Position numbers and translations under genes: made by a program. From Planctomycetota bacterium (lineage in GTDB: Bacteria > Planctomycetota > UBA1135 > UBA2386), in assembly GCA_016794035.1 (NCBI GenBank), contig JAEUHS010000068.1:62001-126000 (forward strand): DNA of 64,000 nt. Reading direction: 5' to 3'. Below the pieces are notes generated by a model. That model searched no databases and had not been told where the DNA came from. It was given only the letters and a program-made list of their open reading frames with translations. Shown piece after piece: positions 54,983 through 63,898 of the stretch (positions within the stretch are counted from its first letter, which is position 1; every line of letters starts with the position of its first letter).

Positions 54983-55984
54983 TCAGCGCCGCGTGGCGGC
55001 GAACCGCAGCGCCAGGTCGACCATGCGGTTCACGTAGCCCCATTCGTTGTCGTACCATGCCATCACCCTGACCAGGCTGCCGTCGACGACGCGGGTGCAG
55101 AGCGCGTCGACGATGGCGCTGCGCGGATCGCGCGCGAAGTCGCTGCTGACCAGCGGGCGCGTCTCGTAGCCGAGGATGCCCTGCAGCGGCGCCGTGTCGG
55201 CGGCGTGCCGGAGCGCGGCGTTGACCTCGTCGACGGTCGTTGCGCGCTGCATCTGCAACGAACAGTCGGTCAGCGACGCGTTCAGCACCGGCGCGCGCAC
55301 GGCGATGCTGTCGAGCCTGCCGCGCAGTTCGGGCACGATCAGGGTCACCGCGGTCGCCGAGTTCGTCGTCGTCGGGATCAGGTTCAGCAGCGCGGAGCGC
55401 GCCCGCCGCGGGTCGTTGTCGGCGCGGTCGACGACGCCTTGGGTGTTGGTCGGATCGTGGATGGTCGTCACCAGGCCACGCGCGATGCCGATCGCGTCGT
55501 GCAGCACCCGGACCAGTGGCGCCAGGCAGTTGGTCGTGCACGATGCCGCGGTGACGATCGGCGAACCGGCGAAGTCGCAGGTGTCGTCGTTGACGCCGAC
55601 CACCAGGTTCGGCACGCCGGGCACCGGGTTGGACACCAGGATGCGCGGCGCACCTGCGTCCAGGTGCGGTTGCAGGCGGTCCCTGGTCTTGGCCTTGCCG
55701 CTGCAATCGACGACCAGGTCGATGCCGAGACGGCGCCAAGGCAGCGCCGTCGGGTCCGGCGACTGCTGCAGTTCCATCACCTGGTCGCCGATGCGCAAGC
55801 CCGATGGCGCGGCGGCGACGGCGTGTGGGTAGCGGCCGTGCACGGAGTCGAACTCGACACCGAGCGCCAGCGACTCGGGTGTGCCCTTCGGTTCGCTGAC
55901 GGCGACGATCCGCAGGCCGCGTGCATGGGCGGCGCGCAGGAACAACCGGCCCATGCGGCCGAGACCGTGGATGGCGATGCGCAT
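54983..55984 (-). CDS. ArsJ-associated glyceraldehyde-3-phosphate dehydrogenase
   Basis: A 333-residue GAPDH. NAD-binding GLGRMGRL is at the N-terminus, the catalytic Cys is C149 (SCTTNCL) and the catalytic His is H176. The segment TIHDPTNTQ, in place of the housekeeping THAYTNDQ, together with PRRARSALLNLIPTTTNSA and the end YDNEWGYVNRM, match the subgroup linked to ArsJ: it forms 1-arseno-3-phosphoglycerate from arsenate for export. It is the third gene of a minus-strand operon after arsM and an ECF sigma factor, 10 nt after the sigma gene. ArsJ itself is not in the window. Confidence 0.9.
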   Translation of the reverse strand: MRIAIHGLGRMGRLFLRAAHARGLRIVAVSEPKGTPESLALGVEFDSVHGRYPHAVAAAPSGLRIGDQVMELQQSPDPTALPWRRLGIDLVVDCSGKAKTRDRLQPHLDAGAPRILVSNPVPGVPNLVVGVNDDTCDFAGSPIVTAASCTTNCLAPLVRVLHDAIGIARGLVTTIHDPTNTQGVVDRADNDPRRARSALLNLIPTTTNSATAVTLIVPELRGRLDSIAVRAPVLNASLTDCSLQMQRATTVDEVNAALRHAADTAPLQGILGYETRPLVSSDFARDPRSAIVDALCTRVVDGSLVRVMAWYDNEWGYVNRMVDLALRFAATRR

Positions 55985-55994
55985 GGAGATGGGA

Positions 55995-56570
55995 TCAGCA
56001 GTCGCTGCAGCCGCCGGTGCCGCCCGGCCGTCGGTGCCAGTCGACGATCCGGCCGCGGCGGTCGAACTCGAACGTGCAGCACTCGAGCAGCGCCTGTGCG
56101 AGGCGCCTGCGGCCGCGCTGCACGCGCGACTTCACGGTCGACGCGGCGACGCCGAGGTCCGCCGCGAGTTCGCTCTGGCTCAGGCCGTCGTACTCGGTGC
56201 GCACCAACGCCTCGCGCTGCTCGGCCGGCAGCGCGTGCAGGAAGTTGCGGCACGACGCGAACAGCGGCGCCGCCTCGGCCAGGGCGTCCGGCTTCGGTTC
56301 GTGCCCGGCGAGGCCGTCGGGCACCTCGGCGACGGGATCGTGGCGGCGGTAGTGGTCGACGATCGTCGTGCGGGCGACCCGGAACAGCCACGCGTGCAGC
56401 GGGCCGGTCGGCGTACCGTCGCGCAGGTGGCGCGCCAGCTTGACGAACACGTCCTGCGCCAGGTCCTCGGCGGTGTCCGGGTCGGCGACGCGGCGCCGCA
56501 CGTAGCGGCGCAGTTCGTCGGCCAGCGTGCGCCAGCGGGCCTCGGCAGGCGCGTCGGGCGCGTCGCTCAT
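55995..56570 (-). CDS. ECF sigma factor with a Cys-rich C-terminal tail (SigZ-like)
   Basis: A 191-residue ECF sigma factor. Region 2 (~15-80) has the DLAQDVFVKLARHL and LHAWLFRVARTTIVDHYRR elements, and region 4 (~110-160) has the helix-turn-helix LSQSELAADLGVAASTVKSRVQRGR. After region 4 comes CCTFEFDRRGRIVDWH and a C-terminal CSDC, giving C164, C165, C188 and C191. That spacing suits As(III) or zinc binding. No anti-sigma gene adjoins it. Its ATG overlaps the arsM stop by 4 nt and the GAPDH gene follows 10 nt later, so it probably controls this operon or related arsenic genes. Confidence 0.9.
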   Translation of the reverse strand: MSDAPDAPAEARWRTLADELRRYVRRRVADPDTAEDLAQDVFVKLARHLRDGTPTGPLHAWLFRVARTTIVDHYRRHDPVAEVPDGLAGHEPKPDALAEAAPLFASCRNFLHALPAEQREALVRTEYDGLSQSELAADLGVAASTVKSRVQRGRRRLAQALLECCTFEFDRRGRIVDWHRRPGGTGGCSDC

Positions 56571-57382
56571 GCCGGCTTCGCCGCGGTGATGTCCGCCGAG
56601 GCGACGTGGCCGGCGATGCCGCGGTCCGGGAACCAGCCGTCGACGACCGGCTGCAGTTCGGTCTTCGGCTCGATCTGCACGTCGGCGAAACCGGCCGCCG
56701 TCAGCATCGTGCGCAGGTCGTCGACCAGCGCGGCGCCGGCGATGCAGCCGGCGTAGAGGTCGAGGTCCTGGCGCACCGCTGCGGACAACGGCCGCAGCGC
56801 GACGATGTCGCTGACCGCGAGCCGGCCACCCGGCTTCAGCACGCGGAACGCCTCGGCGAACACGCGCGGCTTGTCGGGCGACAGGTTGATCACGCAGTTG
56901 GACAGCACGACGTCGACCGATGCATCGGCGAGCGGCAGGTGTTCGATCTCGCCGAGCCGGAACTCGACGTTGCGGTGGCCGCCGCGGGCGAGGTTCGCCC
57001 GCGCCGCCTGCAGCATCTCGGGCGTCATGTCGACGCCGATCACGCGACCGGTCGGGCCGACCGCGCGCGCGGCCAGGAACGCGTCGAAGCCGGCGCCGCT
57101 GCCGAGGTCGAGCACGGTCTGGCCGGGCTGCAGGCCGGCGATGCCGGTCGGGTTGCCGCAGCCGAGGCCGAGGTTGCTGCCGTCGGGCACTGCCGCGGTG
57201 TCGGCGTCGCTGTAACCCAGCGCCCGCGCGGTGGCGTCCGGCGGCGCGGTGCTGCCGCAGCAGCCGGAGGCCGGCAGGCAGCAGCCGGCGCCCTGCGCCG
57301 GCACCCGGGCGTAGCGCACGCGGACCTCGGCGCGTACGGCGTCGTGGGGGGCGGGGGGAGACTGCTGGTCGTGCTGGTTCAT
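56567..57382 (-). CDS. arsM: Arsenite methyltransferase ArsM
   Basis: A 271-residue SAM-dependent methyltransferase that converts As(III) to methylated forms. The SAM site is [10 protein letters not shown] (91-100). The conserved arsenic-binding Cys are visible at C75 (GLGCGNP), C163 ([11 protein letters not shown]) and C213 (YAGCIAGA). Two extra Cys pairs (C34/C35 and C41/C42) lie in the N-terminal region. Length matches ArsM. ATG 57382 is used; an in-frame GTG sits at 57388. It is the first gene of the arsenic operon; no promoter with a clear consensus is visible. Confidence 0.95.
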   Translation of the reverse strand: MNQHDQQSPPAPHDAVRAEVRVRYARVPAQGAGCCLPASGCCGSTAPPDATARALGYSDADTAAVPDGSNLGLGCGNPTGIAGLQPGQTVLDLGSGAGFDAFLAARAVGPTGRVIGVDMTPEMLQAARANLARGGHRNVEFRLGEIEHLPLADASVDVVLSNCVINLSPDKPRVFAEAFRVLKPGGRLAVSDIVALRPLSAAVRQDLDLYAGCIAGAALVDDLRTMLTAAGFADVQIEPKTELQPVVDGWFPDRGIAGHVASADITAAKPA

Positions 57383-57455
57383 GCTCACCCGACAAGACGC
57401 CGCAGTCGCCGGATGGACGCAGGCTGCGCCCCGAGTTTCCGGCGGGCTGGCCCGG

Positions 57456-58472
57456 CTACGGCAGCTTCGGGGCGGTCCAGGGCTGGTTGCCGGTCAGCGT
57501 CTCGAGGAACGCCACCAGCTGGTCGATCTCCGCGTCCGTCAGGCCGCGGTCCAGCAGCAGCGGATCGCGGTGCGGGTTCTCGGTGCCGCCACTCGCCATG
57601 TACTTCACCGCCTCACGCAGCGTCGTGGCGTGCCCGTCGTGGAAGTAGGGCGCCGTCTTGGCGATGTCGCGCAGCGTCGGCGTCTTGAAGGCGCCGGTCT
57701 TGCTGGCGTCGTCGAGCGCATTCTTCGCGGCGGCGCCGATGTCCGGGTTCTCGGCCAGCATGCCGACGCCGGCGTTGTGGAACAGGCGGTCCGTGAACAG
57801 CGGCGGCGTGTGGCAGACGATGCAGCCGGCCTTGCCCGAGAACAGCTCGTGGCCCTTGACCGCGGCCTCGCTGAGGCCCTCCTTGCGGCCGCTTGCCTCC
57901 CAGCGGTCGTAGGCGGAGTCGCCGCTGCGCAGGCTGCGCAGGAACGACGCCAGCGCGTGCACGACCGTGGTCTCGTCGGGGCCCTTGCCGAAGGCGGCCT
58001 GGAACGACTTCTGGTAGGCATCGACGCCGGCCAGCCGCGCCGCGACCTCCTCGGGCTTGCCGCCGATCTGCGCCTTCCACGCCGCGAGCACGTTGGCCTC
58101 GAGGCCCTTGGCGCGGCCGTCCCAGTAGAGGCGCTCGTAGTAGCCGACGTTGTGCATGGTCGGCGAGTTGCGCGTGTTCTGCTTGCCGTCGTCGCGGGTC
58201 GACAGCGCCTTGCCGTCGGTGAACGCCTTCTCGGGCAGGTGGCAGGCCGCGCACGCCATCTGGCCGGTGCCGGACAGGCGCGCGTCGAAGAACAGCTGCT
58301 TGCCGAGTTCGGCCTTGGCGGCGGTCAGCGGGTTGTCGGCCGCCGTGACCAGTTCGACGTTCTCGAGGCCGCGCGGGCGCTTCAGGATGTCGTTGCCGAC
58401 CGTGCCGGCGGCGGAATCCGACGAGCAGGCGGCGAACAGGGACAGGATGGTGCAGGGCAGTAGGCGACGCAT
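57456..58472 (-). CDS. Di-haem cytochrome c peroxidase (CcpA/MauG family)
   Basis: A 338-residue exported enzyme with two haem c sites, CAACH (C74/C77/H78) and CIVCH (C217/C220/H221). The YFHDG motif near residue 283 and the ELGKQLFFDARLSG start match the family; it reduces H2O2 with electrons from cytochrome c or copper proteins. An N-terminal signal with the lipobox-like FAAC (Cys ~16) suggests a lipoprotein. ATG 58472 is chosen because it precedes that signal. A TAGCAT box ~70 nt upstream may be its -10. The gene ends 74 bp from arsM but need not be in its operon. Confidence 0.93.
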   Translation of the reverse strand: MRRLLPCTILSLFAACSSDSAAGTVGNDILKRPRGLENVELVTAADNPLTAAKAELGKQLFFDARLSGTGQMACAACHLPEKAFTDGKALSTRDDGKQNTRNSPTMHNVGYYERLYWDGRAKGLEANVLAAWKAQIGGKPEEVAARLAGVDAYQKSFQAAFGKGPDETTVVHALASFLRSLRSGDSAYDRWEASGRKEGLSEAAVKGHELFSGKAGCIVCHTPPLFTDRLFHNAGVGMLAENPDIGAAAKNALDDASKTGAFKTPTLRDIAKTAPYFHDGHATTLREAVKYMASGGTENPHRDPLLLDRGLTDAEIDQLVAFLETLTGNQPWTAPKLP

Positions 58473-58578
58473 GACGGGTGCTGGGTGGGGGCGACGGAGG
58501 GGATCCGGGCCGGCGTGAACCGACCCTGGACGCCGCATGCTATCGCACCTGCCCGCGCCGCGCTGCCCTCGGCCCGGA

Positions 58579-59142
58579 TCAGCGCATGCGGCGCACCTGC
58601 CGCAGCAGCTTCAGGTAGCGGCGGTCCTGCGTCAGCGACCAGGCCAGTTGCAGGTCGCGCAGCAGCTGCGGCTGGTTGATGGCGCCCGACTCGCGCGCCA
58701 CGCCGAGCACCGGATCGAACGATGGCTCGGGCTCGGCGACCACGACCGCCTCGGTCGTCGTCGACGTCGCCGCCTTCGTCGTGCTCGCCTCGACCGCGGC
58801 GACCTGCCGCGCGCGGCGCGCGGCGGCCTGCGCCATCTGCCGTTCGCGATCGGCGGCGGCCAGGGCGTCGGCCTGGTCCTGCTCCAGCTTCACGATCGCG
58901 TCGATCGACAGGTCGTCCTTCTCGATCTTGAACACCGAGCTCTTCGGCAGGATCACCTCGCCGCCGACGATGCGGACGTGGTAGCCCTCGTCGCTCTCGG
59001 CGATCAGCACGCCGCGCACGACATCGGGTCGCGAACCTTCGGCGGCGTTCTTCTGCGCGGCCGGGTCGGACAGCCAGAAGGTGTCGGCGTAGGCGGGGAC
59101 CTGGAACAGCAGGCTGCCCAGGACGAGGGGGAGGATGCGCAT
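58579..59142 (-). CDS. Hypothetical secreted protein
   Basis: A 187-residue protein with a signal peptide (hydrophobic residues 3-15, cleavage near AYADT). The middle (~40-75) may be a small SH3-like or beta domain (GVLIAESDEGYHVRIVGGEVILPKSS). A long helix (~85-120, Ala/Gln/Arg-rich) and a Thr/Val linker follow, then a short helical C-terminus. The family is unknown. A TATCCT box ends 5 nt before the ATG, so it may be leaderless. It is divergent from the ECF sigma gene. Confidence 0.78.
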   Translation of the reverse strand: MRILPLVLGSLLFQVPAYADTFWLSDPAAQKNAAEGSRPDVVRGVLIAESDEGYHVRIVGGEVILPKSSVFKIEKDDLSIDAIVKLEQDQADALAAADRERQMAQAAARRARQVAAVEASTTKAATSTTTEAVVVAEPEPSFDPVLGVARESGAINQPQLLRDLQLAWSLTQDRRYLKLLRQVRRMR

Positions 59143-59147
59143 GCCGA

Positions 59148-59153
59148 AGGATA
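59148..59153 (-). promoter_or_regulatory. TANNNT -10 element for the secreted hypothetical gene
   Basis: TATCCT on the minus strand ends 5 nt before the ATG at 59142, implying initiation at or next to the start codon. Confidence 0.4.
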
Positions 59154-59325
59154 GCACATGGCACGCGCGGTGCTTTCGTGCCGGATGTCCCCACGGCAGC
59201 GGCCGTGCGCCGGACCGACACCGCGGGCGGGGCGCAACCGGGGACGCGAGGTCTCGATCCGAGGCGCCCGCGCCGGTGGCATCGTCGCCAGGCGCGGCGA
59301 GGCGCCCGCGAACGGGGTGGCGCGC

Positions 59326-59331
59326 TACGCT
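59326..59331 (+). promoter_or_regulatory. TANNNT -10 element for the ECF sigma factor gene
   Basis: TACGCT lies 14 nt before the ATG at 59346. No Shine-Dalgarno sequence and no clear -35. Confidence 0.45.
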
Positions 59332-59345
59332 GTGCGGACCAGCGC

Positions 59346-59954
59346 ATGCCCGACGATCTGCACGATGCTCCGACCGCAGAACTCGTGGCCGCCGCCGCGC
59401 AGCAGGACCGCGCCGCGGTCGAGCAGTTGCTGGTGCGCCATCTGCCGGGGCTGGAGGCGTTCGTGCGGCTGCGCATGGGGCCGGCGTTGCGCGGGCTGGC
59501 CACGGCGCCCGATCTGGTGCAGTCCGTCTGCCGCGACGTGCTCGGCGACCTCGACGGGTTCGAGTTCCGCGGCGAGGCGCCGTTCCGCGCCTGGCTCTAC
59601 GTGTGCGCCGAGAACAAGCTGCGCGAGAAGCACCGCTTCCACCACCGCGACAAGCGCGACGTGGCGGCGGCGGTGCCGCTGCCCGATGCCAGCACGTTCC
59701 TGCCGGCCTACCGCACGCTGTGCACGCCGAGTCGGGACGTCGAGATGCGCGAGACGATCCGGCGCATCGAGGCGGCCTTCGACCAGCTGCCCGACGACTA
59801 CCGCGAAGCCGTGACGCTGCACAAGCTGTGCGGCCTCAGCCATCGGGAGATCGCCGAACGCATGCAGCGCAGCGAGGGCGCGGTGCGCAACCTGGTCTAT
59901 CGCGGCATCTCGCGCCTGGCGCTGCTGGTCGACGGCGGCGACACCGGCAGCTGA
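59346..59954 (+). CDS. ECF-family RNA polymerase sigma factor
   Basis: A 202-residue sigma factor of the planctomycete ECF type. Region 2 (~30-95) carries the ATAPDLVQSVCRDVLGDL and FRAWLYVCAENKLREKHR elements; region 4 (~140-190) has LPDDYREAVTLHKLCGLSHREIAERMQRSEGAVRNLVYRG, a clear helix-turn-helix. It has no anti-sigma partner and no added domain. It converges with the Ser/Thr kinase gene, ending 3 nt before that gene's stop; adjacent ECF/kinase pairs recur in planctomycete genomes and suggest regulation by phosphorylation. Confidence 0.93.
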   Translation: MPDDLHDAPTAELVAAAAQQDRAAVEQLLVRHLPGLEAFVRLRMGPALRGLATAPDLVQSVCRDVLGDLDGFEFRGEAPFRAWLYVCAENKLREKHRFHHRDKRDVAAAVPLPDASTFLPAYRTLCTPSRDVEMRETIRRIEAAFDQLPDDYREAVTLHKLCGLSHREIAERMQRSEGAVRNLVYRGISRLALLVDGGDTGS

Positions 59955-59957
59955 CGG

Positions 59958-62636
59958 CTACTGCTTCTGCGGCGGAGTGGCCGCCGCGAGCCGTTGCCGC
60001 AGCGCCACGAACGCCGGCAGGGTCTCGAGCGGCGCGTAGACCGGCTCGTCGAGCCGGCTCTTGCTGCGCCAGCCCTCGCGCTCGGCCGCGAGCAGCGCGT
60101 CGAGCGCGAGTGTGGCGTAGTCGCGCGGCGGTCCGGCGGCGGCGGGGCCTTCCTGGTCGCGCATGCCGGCCGCGCGCAGCCACATCCGGGCGACGGCGCG
60201 CATGTGGTCGGGGTTGTGCACGTCGCCGGCCAGCTCGGCGGCGACCTGCTCCAGTTCCTCGCGTCGTTGCAGCCGCGTCAGGGTGTTGCCGCACAGGCGG
60301 AGGTGCAGCATCAGGAACTGCTGCGCGCGTTCGTACTGCGGCGAGCGGGCGAGCACCTGCCGCTGCAGCGGGATCGCGCGCCGCAGGTAGACCAAGGCCT
60401 GCTCGAGGTCGGCCTCGTTCGCGTCGTTGCCGCAGAACGTGCGCGCCAGGTTGTGCAGCGCGCCGCCGAGCCGCGTCAGCAGATCGATGTCGTCGGGGTG
60501 CTGCCGCGCCATCGGCTCACGCAGGTCGACGCATGCCAGCAGCGTGTCGCGCGTGCGGTCGTCGCCGCGGCGCTGGTAGAGGTTGCCGAGCGTCTCGAGC
60601 ACGTCGCTCTCGAGTACGTCCCGCGGCGGCCAGATCCGGGCCTCGCGCGGGATCTCGCGCACGTGGCGCAGGGCTTCGTCGAGCAGTGGCTCGGCCCGTG
60701 CGTCGGCGCGCTGGCTGCTCAGCTGCGTCGCCAGATTGTCGAGGTTGCGCACCAGGGCAGATGCGAACTCGGCGAGGTCGGGCTGCAGCTCCGTGGCCCG
60801 ACGCGCGAGGGCGACCGCCCGTTCGAGCGTCGCCATCAGGGCCGGCGGATCCTGCAGCACTTCGGGCAGGTCCGCACGCAGCGCCGCGACCTGGGCGAGG
60901 CCGTTGCAGGCGGAGCTGCGGCGACGAGGGTGCTGGTCGAGCGCCGTGAAGTCGCGCTCCGCCGCGGTCAGTTCGCCGCGCAGCCGGCCGGCGATCTCGG
61001 TGTCGCGGGCCGCGTCGCCGAACTCCTTGTGCAGCGCGGCGAGGTTCAGGTGCGCGCAGGCCCGGACCTCGAGCAGTTCGGCGTCGGTCTCCACGCCCGG
61101 CGTGCCGAGCAGCCGCGCGACCTGCTGGTAGCAGGCGATGGCCTGCTCGCGCTGGCCGGTGCGCACCAGCGTCGCCGCCAGCCGGTTGCGCGCGACGCCG
61201 GCGTCGTGGCGCAGCCGTGCATGCCCCGGGTCCTTGGCCAGCAGCGCGTCGTACATCGTGCAGGCGTGCTGCAGCGCCTCGAGCGTCACCGACTCCGCCG
61301 CCGGCACGAAGCGCAGGCGGTCGTTGGCCAACGTGACCAGCATGCGGTCGATGGCGTCCATCGACGTGGTGAAGTTCTCGTCGGCACGCGCGATCGCCGC
61401 CTGCAGCTCGCGGTTGACCGCCCGTTCGCGCCACGCCGACACCGCCGGCAGCAGCAGCGCGAAGGCCAGCAGCGACGCGAGCGCCGTCGCGGCGACGCGG
61501 TGGCGCTGGCACCAGCGCCAGGTGCGCAGCGGCAGGCCGAGCCGCCGCGCGCGGATCGCGCGGCGTTGCAGCACCGCCAGCAGATCGTCGGCGAACGCGC
61601 CGATGTCGTGGTAGCGACGCTCGCGGTCGCCGTCCATCGCCGTGCGCACGACGAGTTCGAGCTCGGGCGGCACCTCACGGTTGCGGCTGCGAACCGGCGG
61701 CGCGTCGCCGTCGCGCAGGCGCTGCACCGCGTCCCGGCCTGCGAACGGCGGCTCCAGCGTCAGCATCTGCCACAGCGTCGCCGCCAGCGAGTAGACGTCG
61801 GTGCGTTCGTCGACGGCGTCGCCGCGCAGTTGCTCCGGGGACATGAAGGCCGGCGAGCCCGGCGTGTTGCCGGTGCGCGTGAAGTCCCGGTCGCCGGCGA
61901 CGCGGGCGATGCCGAAGTCGAGCAGGATCGTGCGCCCGTCGCGCGTCAGCATCACGTTCGACGGCTTGATGTCGCGGTGCACGATGCCACGCACGTGGGC
62001 GTGGCGCACACCGAGCGCGACCGCGTGCACGATGCGCGTGCAGCACTGCCACCAGTCGCCGGCGAACGGATCGGTCGCGGTGCCGGGGCTGCCGCCGAGC
62101 GCGGTGCGCAGGTCGTCGCCGCGCAGTGCGCCCGGATCGCGGCCGCGCAGAGCGGCGCACAGCTCGTGCACGGTGGTGCCGTCGAGCAGCTCCATCGCAT
62201 ACCACGGCAGGCCGTCCTGTTCGCCGGACGCGAGCACCGGCACGATCGCCGGGTGCGACAGCCGCGCGATCGCCTCGATCTCGCGGCGGAAGCGTTCGCG
62301 GGCGCCTTCGAAGTAGAGCAGCTCCGGCCGCACGACCTTGATCGCGACGCGGCGGCCGAGCGACTCCTGCTCGGCCTCGTAGACGACGCCCATGCCGCCG
62401 CTGCCGAGCCGCCGCAGCAGCCGGAACTCGCCGAGCCGGTCCGGGAAGTCGCGCGCCACCGGCCCGTGGCCGAGCAGACCCATCTGCCGACAGCGCGCGA
62501 GGCCGCGCTCGAGCGCCGTGCGCTGCGCGCCGTGCCGTGACAGGAACTGCTCCAGCCCGGCGTCGCCGCGTTCGTCGAACGCGGCGAGTGCACCGGCGAG
62601 CAGTTCTTCGAGCGGGTCGTCGGACGACGCAGTCAT
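59958..62636 (-). CDS. Transmembrane Ser/Thr protein kinase with TPR tail
   Basis: An 892-residue Hanks-type kinase. All catalytic residues are present: Gly-loop GSGGMG (79-83), K100 (VAIK), HRDIKPSN (220-227) and DFG (240-242), then SPEQL (266-270). A ~45-residue insertion at ~155-198 lies in the hinge region, with GGSPGTATD. A membrane helix (~385-405) separates the kinase from a long periplasmic or extracellular region of ~480 residues with repeated helical TPR-like units. A TANNNT box (TAGAGT) lies 11 nt before the ATG at 62636. It faces the ECF sigma gene. Confidence 0.93.
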   Translation of the reverse strand: MTASSDDPLEELLAGALAAFDERGDAGLEQFLSRHGAQRTALERGLARCRQMGLLGHGPVARDFPDRLGEFRLLRRLGSGGMGVVYEAEQESLGRRVAIKVVRPELLYFEGARERFRREIEAIARLSHPAIVPVLASGEQDGLPWYAMELLDGTTVHELCAALRGRDPGALRGDDLRTALGGSPGTATDPFAGDWWQCCTRIVHAVALGVRHAHVRGIVHRDIKPSNVMLTRDGRTILLDFGIARVAGDRDFTRTGNTPGSPAFMSPEQLRGDAVDERTDVYSLAATLWQMLTLEPPFAGRDAVQRLRDGDAPPVRSRNREVPPELELVVRTAMDGDRERRYHDIGAFADDLLAVLQRRAIRARRLGLPLRTWRWCQRHRVAATALASLLAFALLLPAVSAWRERAVNRELQAAIARADENFTTSMDAIDRMLVTLANDRLRFVPAAESVTLEALQHACTMYDALLAKDPGHARLRHDAGVARNRLAATLVRTGQREQAIACYQQVARLLGTPGVETDAELLEVRACAHLNLAALHKEFGDAARDTEIAGRLRGELTAAERDFTALDQHPRRRSSACNGLAQVAALRADLPEVLQDPPALMATLERAVALARRATELQPDLAEFASALVRNLDNLATQLSSQRADARAEPLLDEALRHVREIPREARIWPPRDVLESDVLETLGNLYQRRGDDRTRDTLLACVDLREPMARQHPDDIDLLTRLGGALHNLARTFCGNDANEADLEQALVYLRRAIPLQRQVLARSPQYERAQQFLMLHLRLCGNTLTRLQRREELEQVAAELAGDVHNPDHMRAVARMWLRAAGMRDQEGPAAAGPPRDYATLALDALLAAEREGWRSKSRLDEPVYAPLETLPAFVALRQRLAAATPPQKQ

Positions 62637-62647
62637 GCAGCGGCGGC

Positions 62648-62653
62648 ACTCTA
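62648..62653 (-). promoter_or_regulatory. TANNNT -10 element for the Ser/Thr kinase gene
   Basis: TAGAGT on the minus strand lies 11 nt before the ATG at 62636. Confidence 0.45.
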
Positions 62654-62701
62654 CCGCACGGGTCCGGGGACGGCCTCGGGTCGGCGCGAGGGCCGGTGGG
62701 T

Positions 62702-63898
62702 TCAGCGGATCCAGATGTCGATCGCAGAGCTGGCGCACAATCCCGACGGCGAGCCGGCGTCCAGGTAGCCGGCCTGCAGGTAGAAGTGCGTGTCGCCGAG
62801 GCTCGGGTCGACCAGGTCCCACGGCACCTGCAGGCGCCCGGTCGCGTCGAGCGAGTGGTTCAGCAGCGCGTCGAGCGTCGTCAGCAGCAGCAGACCGCCG
62901 AAGTCGTACTGGATCCGGGAGCGGCCGATCGCGAGCACCCCGAACGCGTTCGGGGCACCGTCGATGCGCAGCGTCAGCTGCTGGCCGAGCCGCGCGCAGC
63001 CGGTGGCGGTCAGCACCGGCGTGAACGCCGTGCCGGGCGTCGCCGCGCCGTAGCCGACGATCGGGCCGCAGGCGGCACTGCTCTCGATGCGCGCCAGCCG
63101 GCCGCCGTTGCCCGCGAACAGGAAGTCGCCGGTGATCGGATCGATCGCGCCGCCGCTGTTGCCGGACAGGCCGATCAGGAACGGCTGGCGCGTCGCCGGC
63201 AGCGGGTCGCCGTTGGCGTCGACCTGGTAGGCCGCGATGCCGGCGTTCCACTCGGCGATCAGCACGGCGTTGCCGAGCAGCGGCGCCTGGGCCGGCGGAT
63301 AGAGGATGCCTTCGGGGCCGCCCTGGAGCGTGGCCTTGTTCTGGATCGACTGGATCGCGAACGTGCCGCTGCCGTCGGCGGCCAGCGTCACGTCGTACCA
63401 TTGGCTGCCGCCGTAGCTGGCGAGCTTGAAGCGCCCGGCGCCGCTGCGGCCCGCGGGCACGAATGCGCAACTGCCGACCGAACCGGGCACGCCGAGCGGT
63501 GCCAGGCTGTCGACGCGGCTGGCCGCGGTGCCGCCGGGCAGGATCTGACCGAGCCGGTTCTGACCGTACCAGGTGAAGAACAGCACGCCGCCGGGGCCGA
63601 AGGCGAGGCCGCCGTCGTTGCCGCCGACGGTCGCGTACTGGGTCGAGCCGGCGAAGCCGGTCACGCGGCCCTGGCCGTCGCGCACCAGATTCACGGCACG
63701 GATCTGGCCGCTCTGGTAGGCCGAGGCCAGCAGCACGTTCGGACTGCCGGGCAGGAACGTGATACCGCTGTAGTTGAAGACGCCGGGCATCTGCCCGAGG
63801 TCCGTCACCTGGTAGTGGTCGTTGAACGGGGGCAGGACGGACTGCGCCGGGGCGGCGTTGGCGAGCAGCAGGCCCGCGAGCAGAAGGTAGGTGCGCAT
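62702..63898 (-). CDS. Secreted beta-propeller-like protein with a planctomycete-type C-terminal domain
   Basis: A 398-residue protein with a signal peptide (cleavage near APAQ). Residues ~25-270 show NHL/SMP-30-like propeller repeats (GLAFGPGGVLFFTW, GGPEGILYPP, GGAIDPITGDFLFAGNGG). The last ~115 residues (from about VGYGAATPGTAFTPVLTATG) form a beta domain common in planctomycete extracellular proteins, similar in style to that of the sorbosone-dehydrogenase-like protein. The sequence upstream to the window edge (63899-64000) holds no gene. Confidence 0.85.
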   Translation of the reverse strand: MRTYLLLAGLLLANAAPAQSVLPPFNDHYQVTDLGQMPGVFNYSGITFLPGSPNVLLASAYQSGQIRAVNLVRDGQGRVTGFAGSTQYATVGGNDGGLAFGPGGVLFFTWYGQNRLGQILPGGTAASRVDSLAPLGVPGSVGSCAFVPAGRSGAGRFKLASYGGSQWYDVTLAADGSGTFAIQSIQNKATLQGGPEGILYPPAQAPLLGNAVLIAEWNAGIAAYQVDANGDPLPATRQPFLIGLSGNSGGAIDPITGDFLFAGNGGRLARIESSAACGPIVGYGAATPGTAFTPVLTATGCARLGQQLTLRIDGAPNAFGVLAIGRSRIQYDFGGLLLLTTLDALLNHSLDATGRLQVPWDLVDPSLGDTHFYLQAGYLDAGSPSGLCASSAIDIWIR

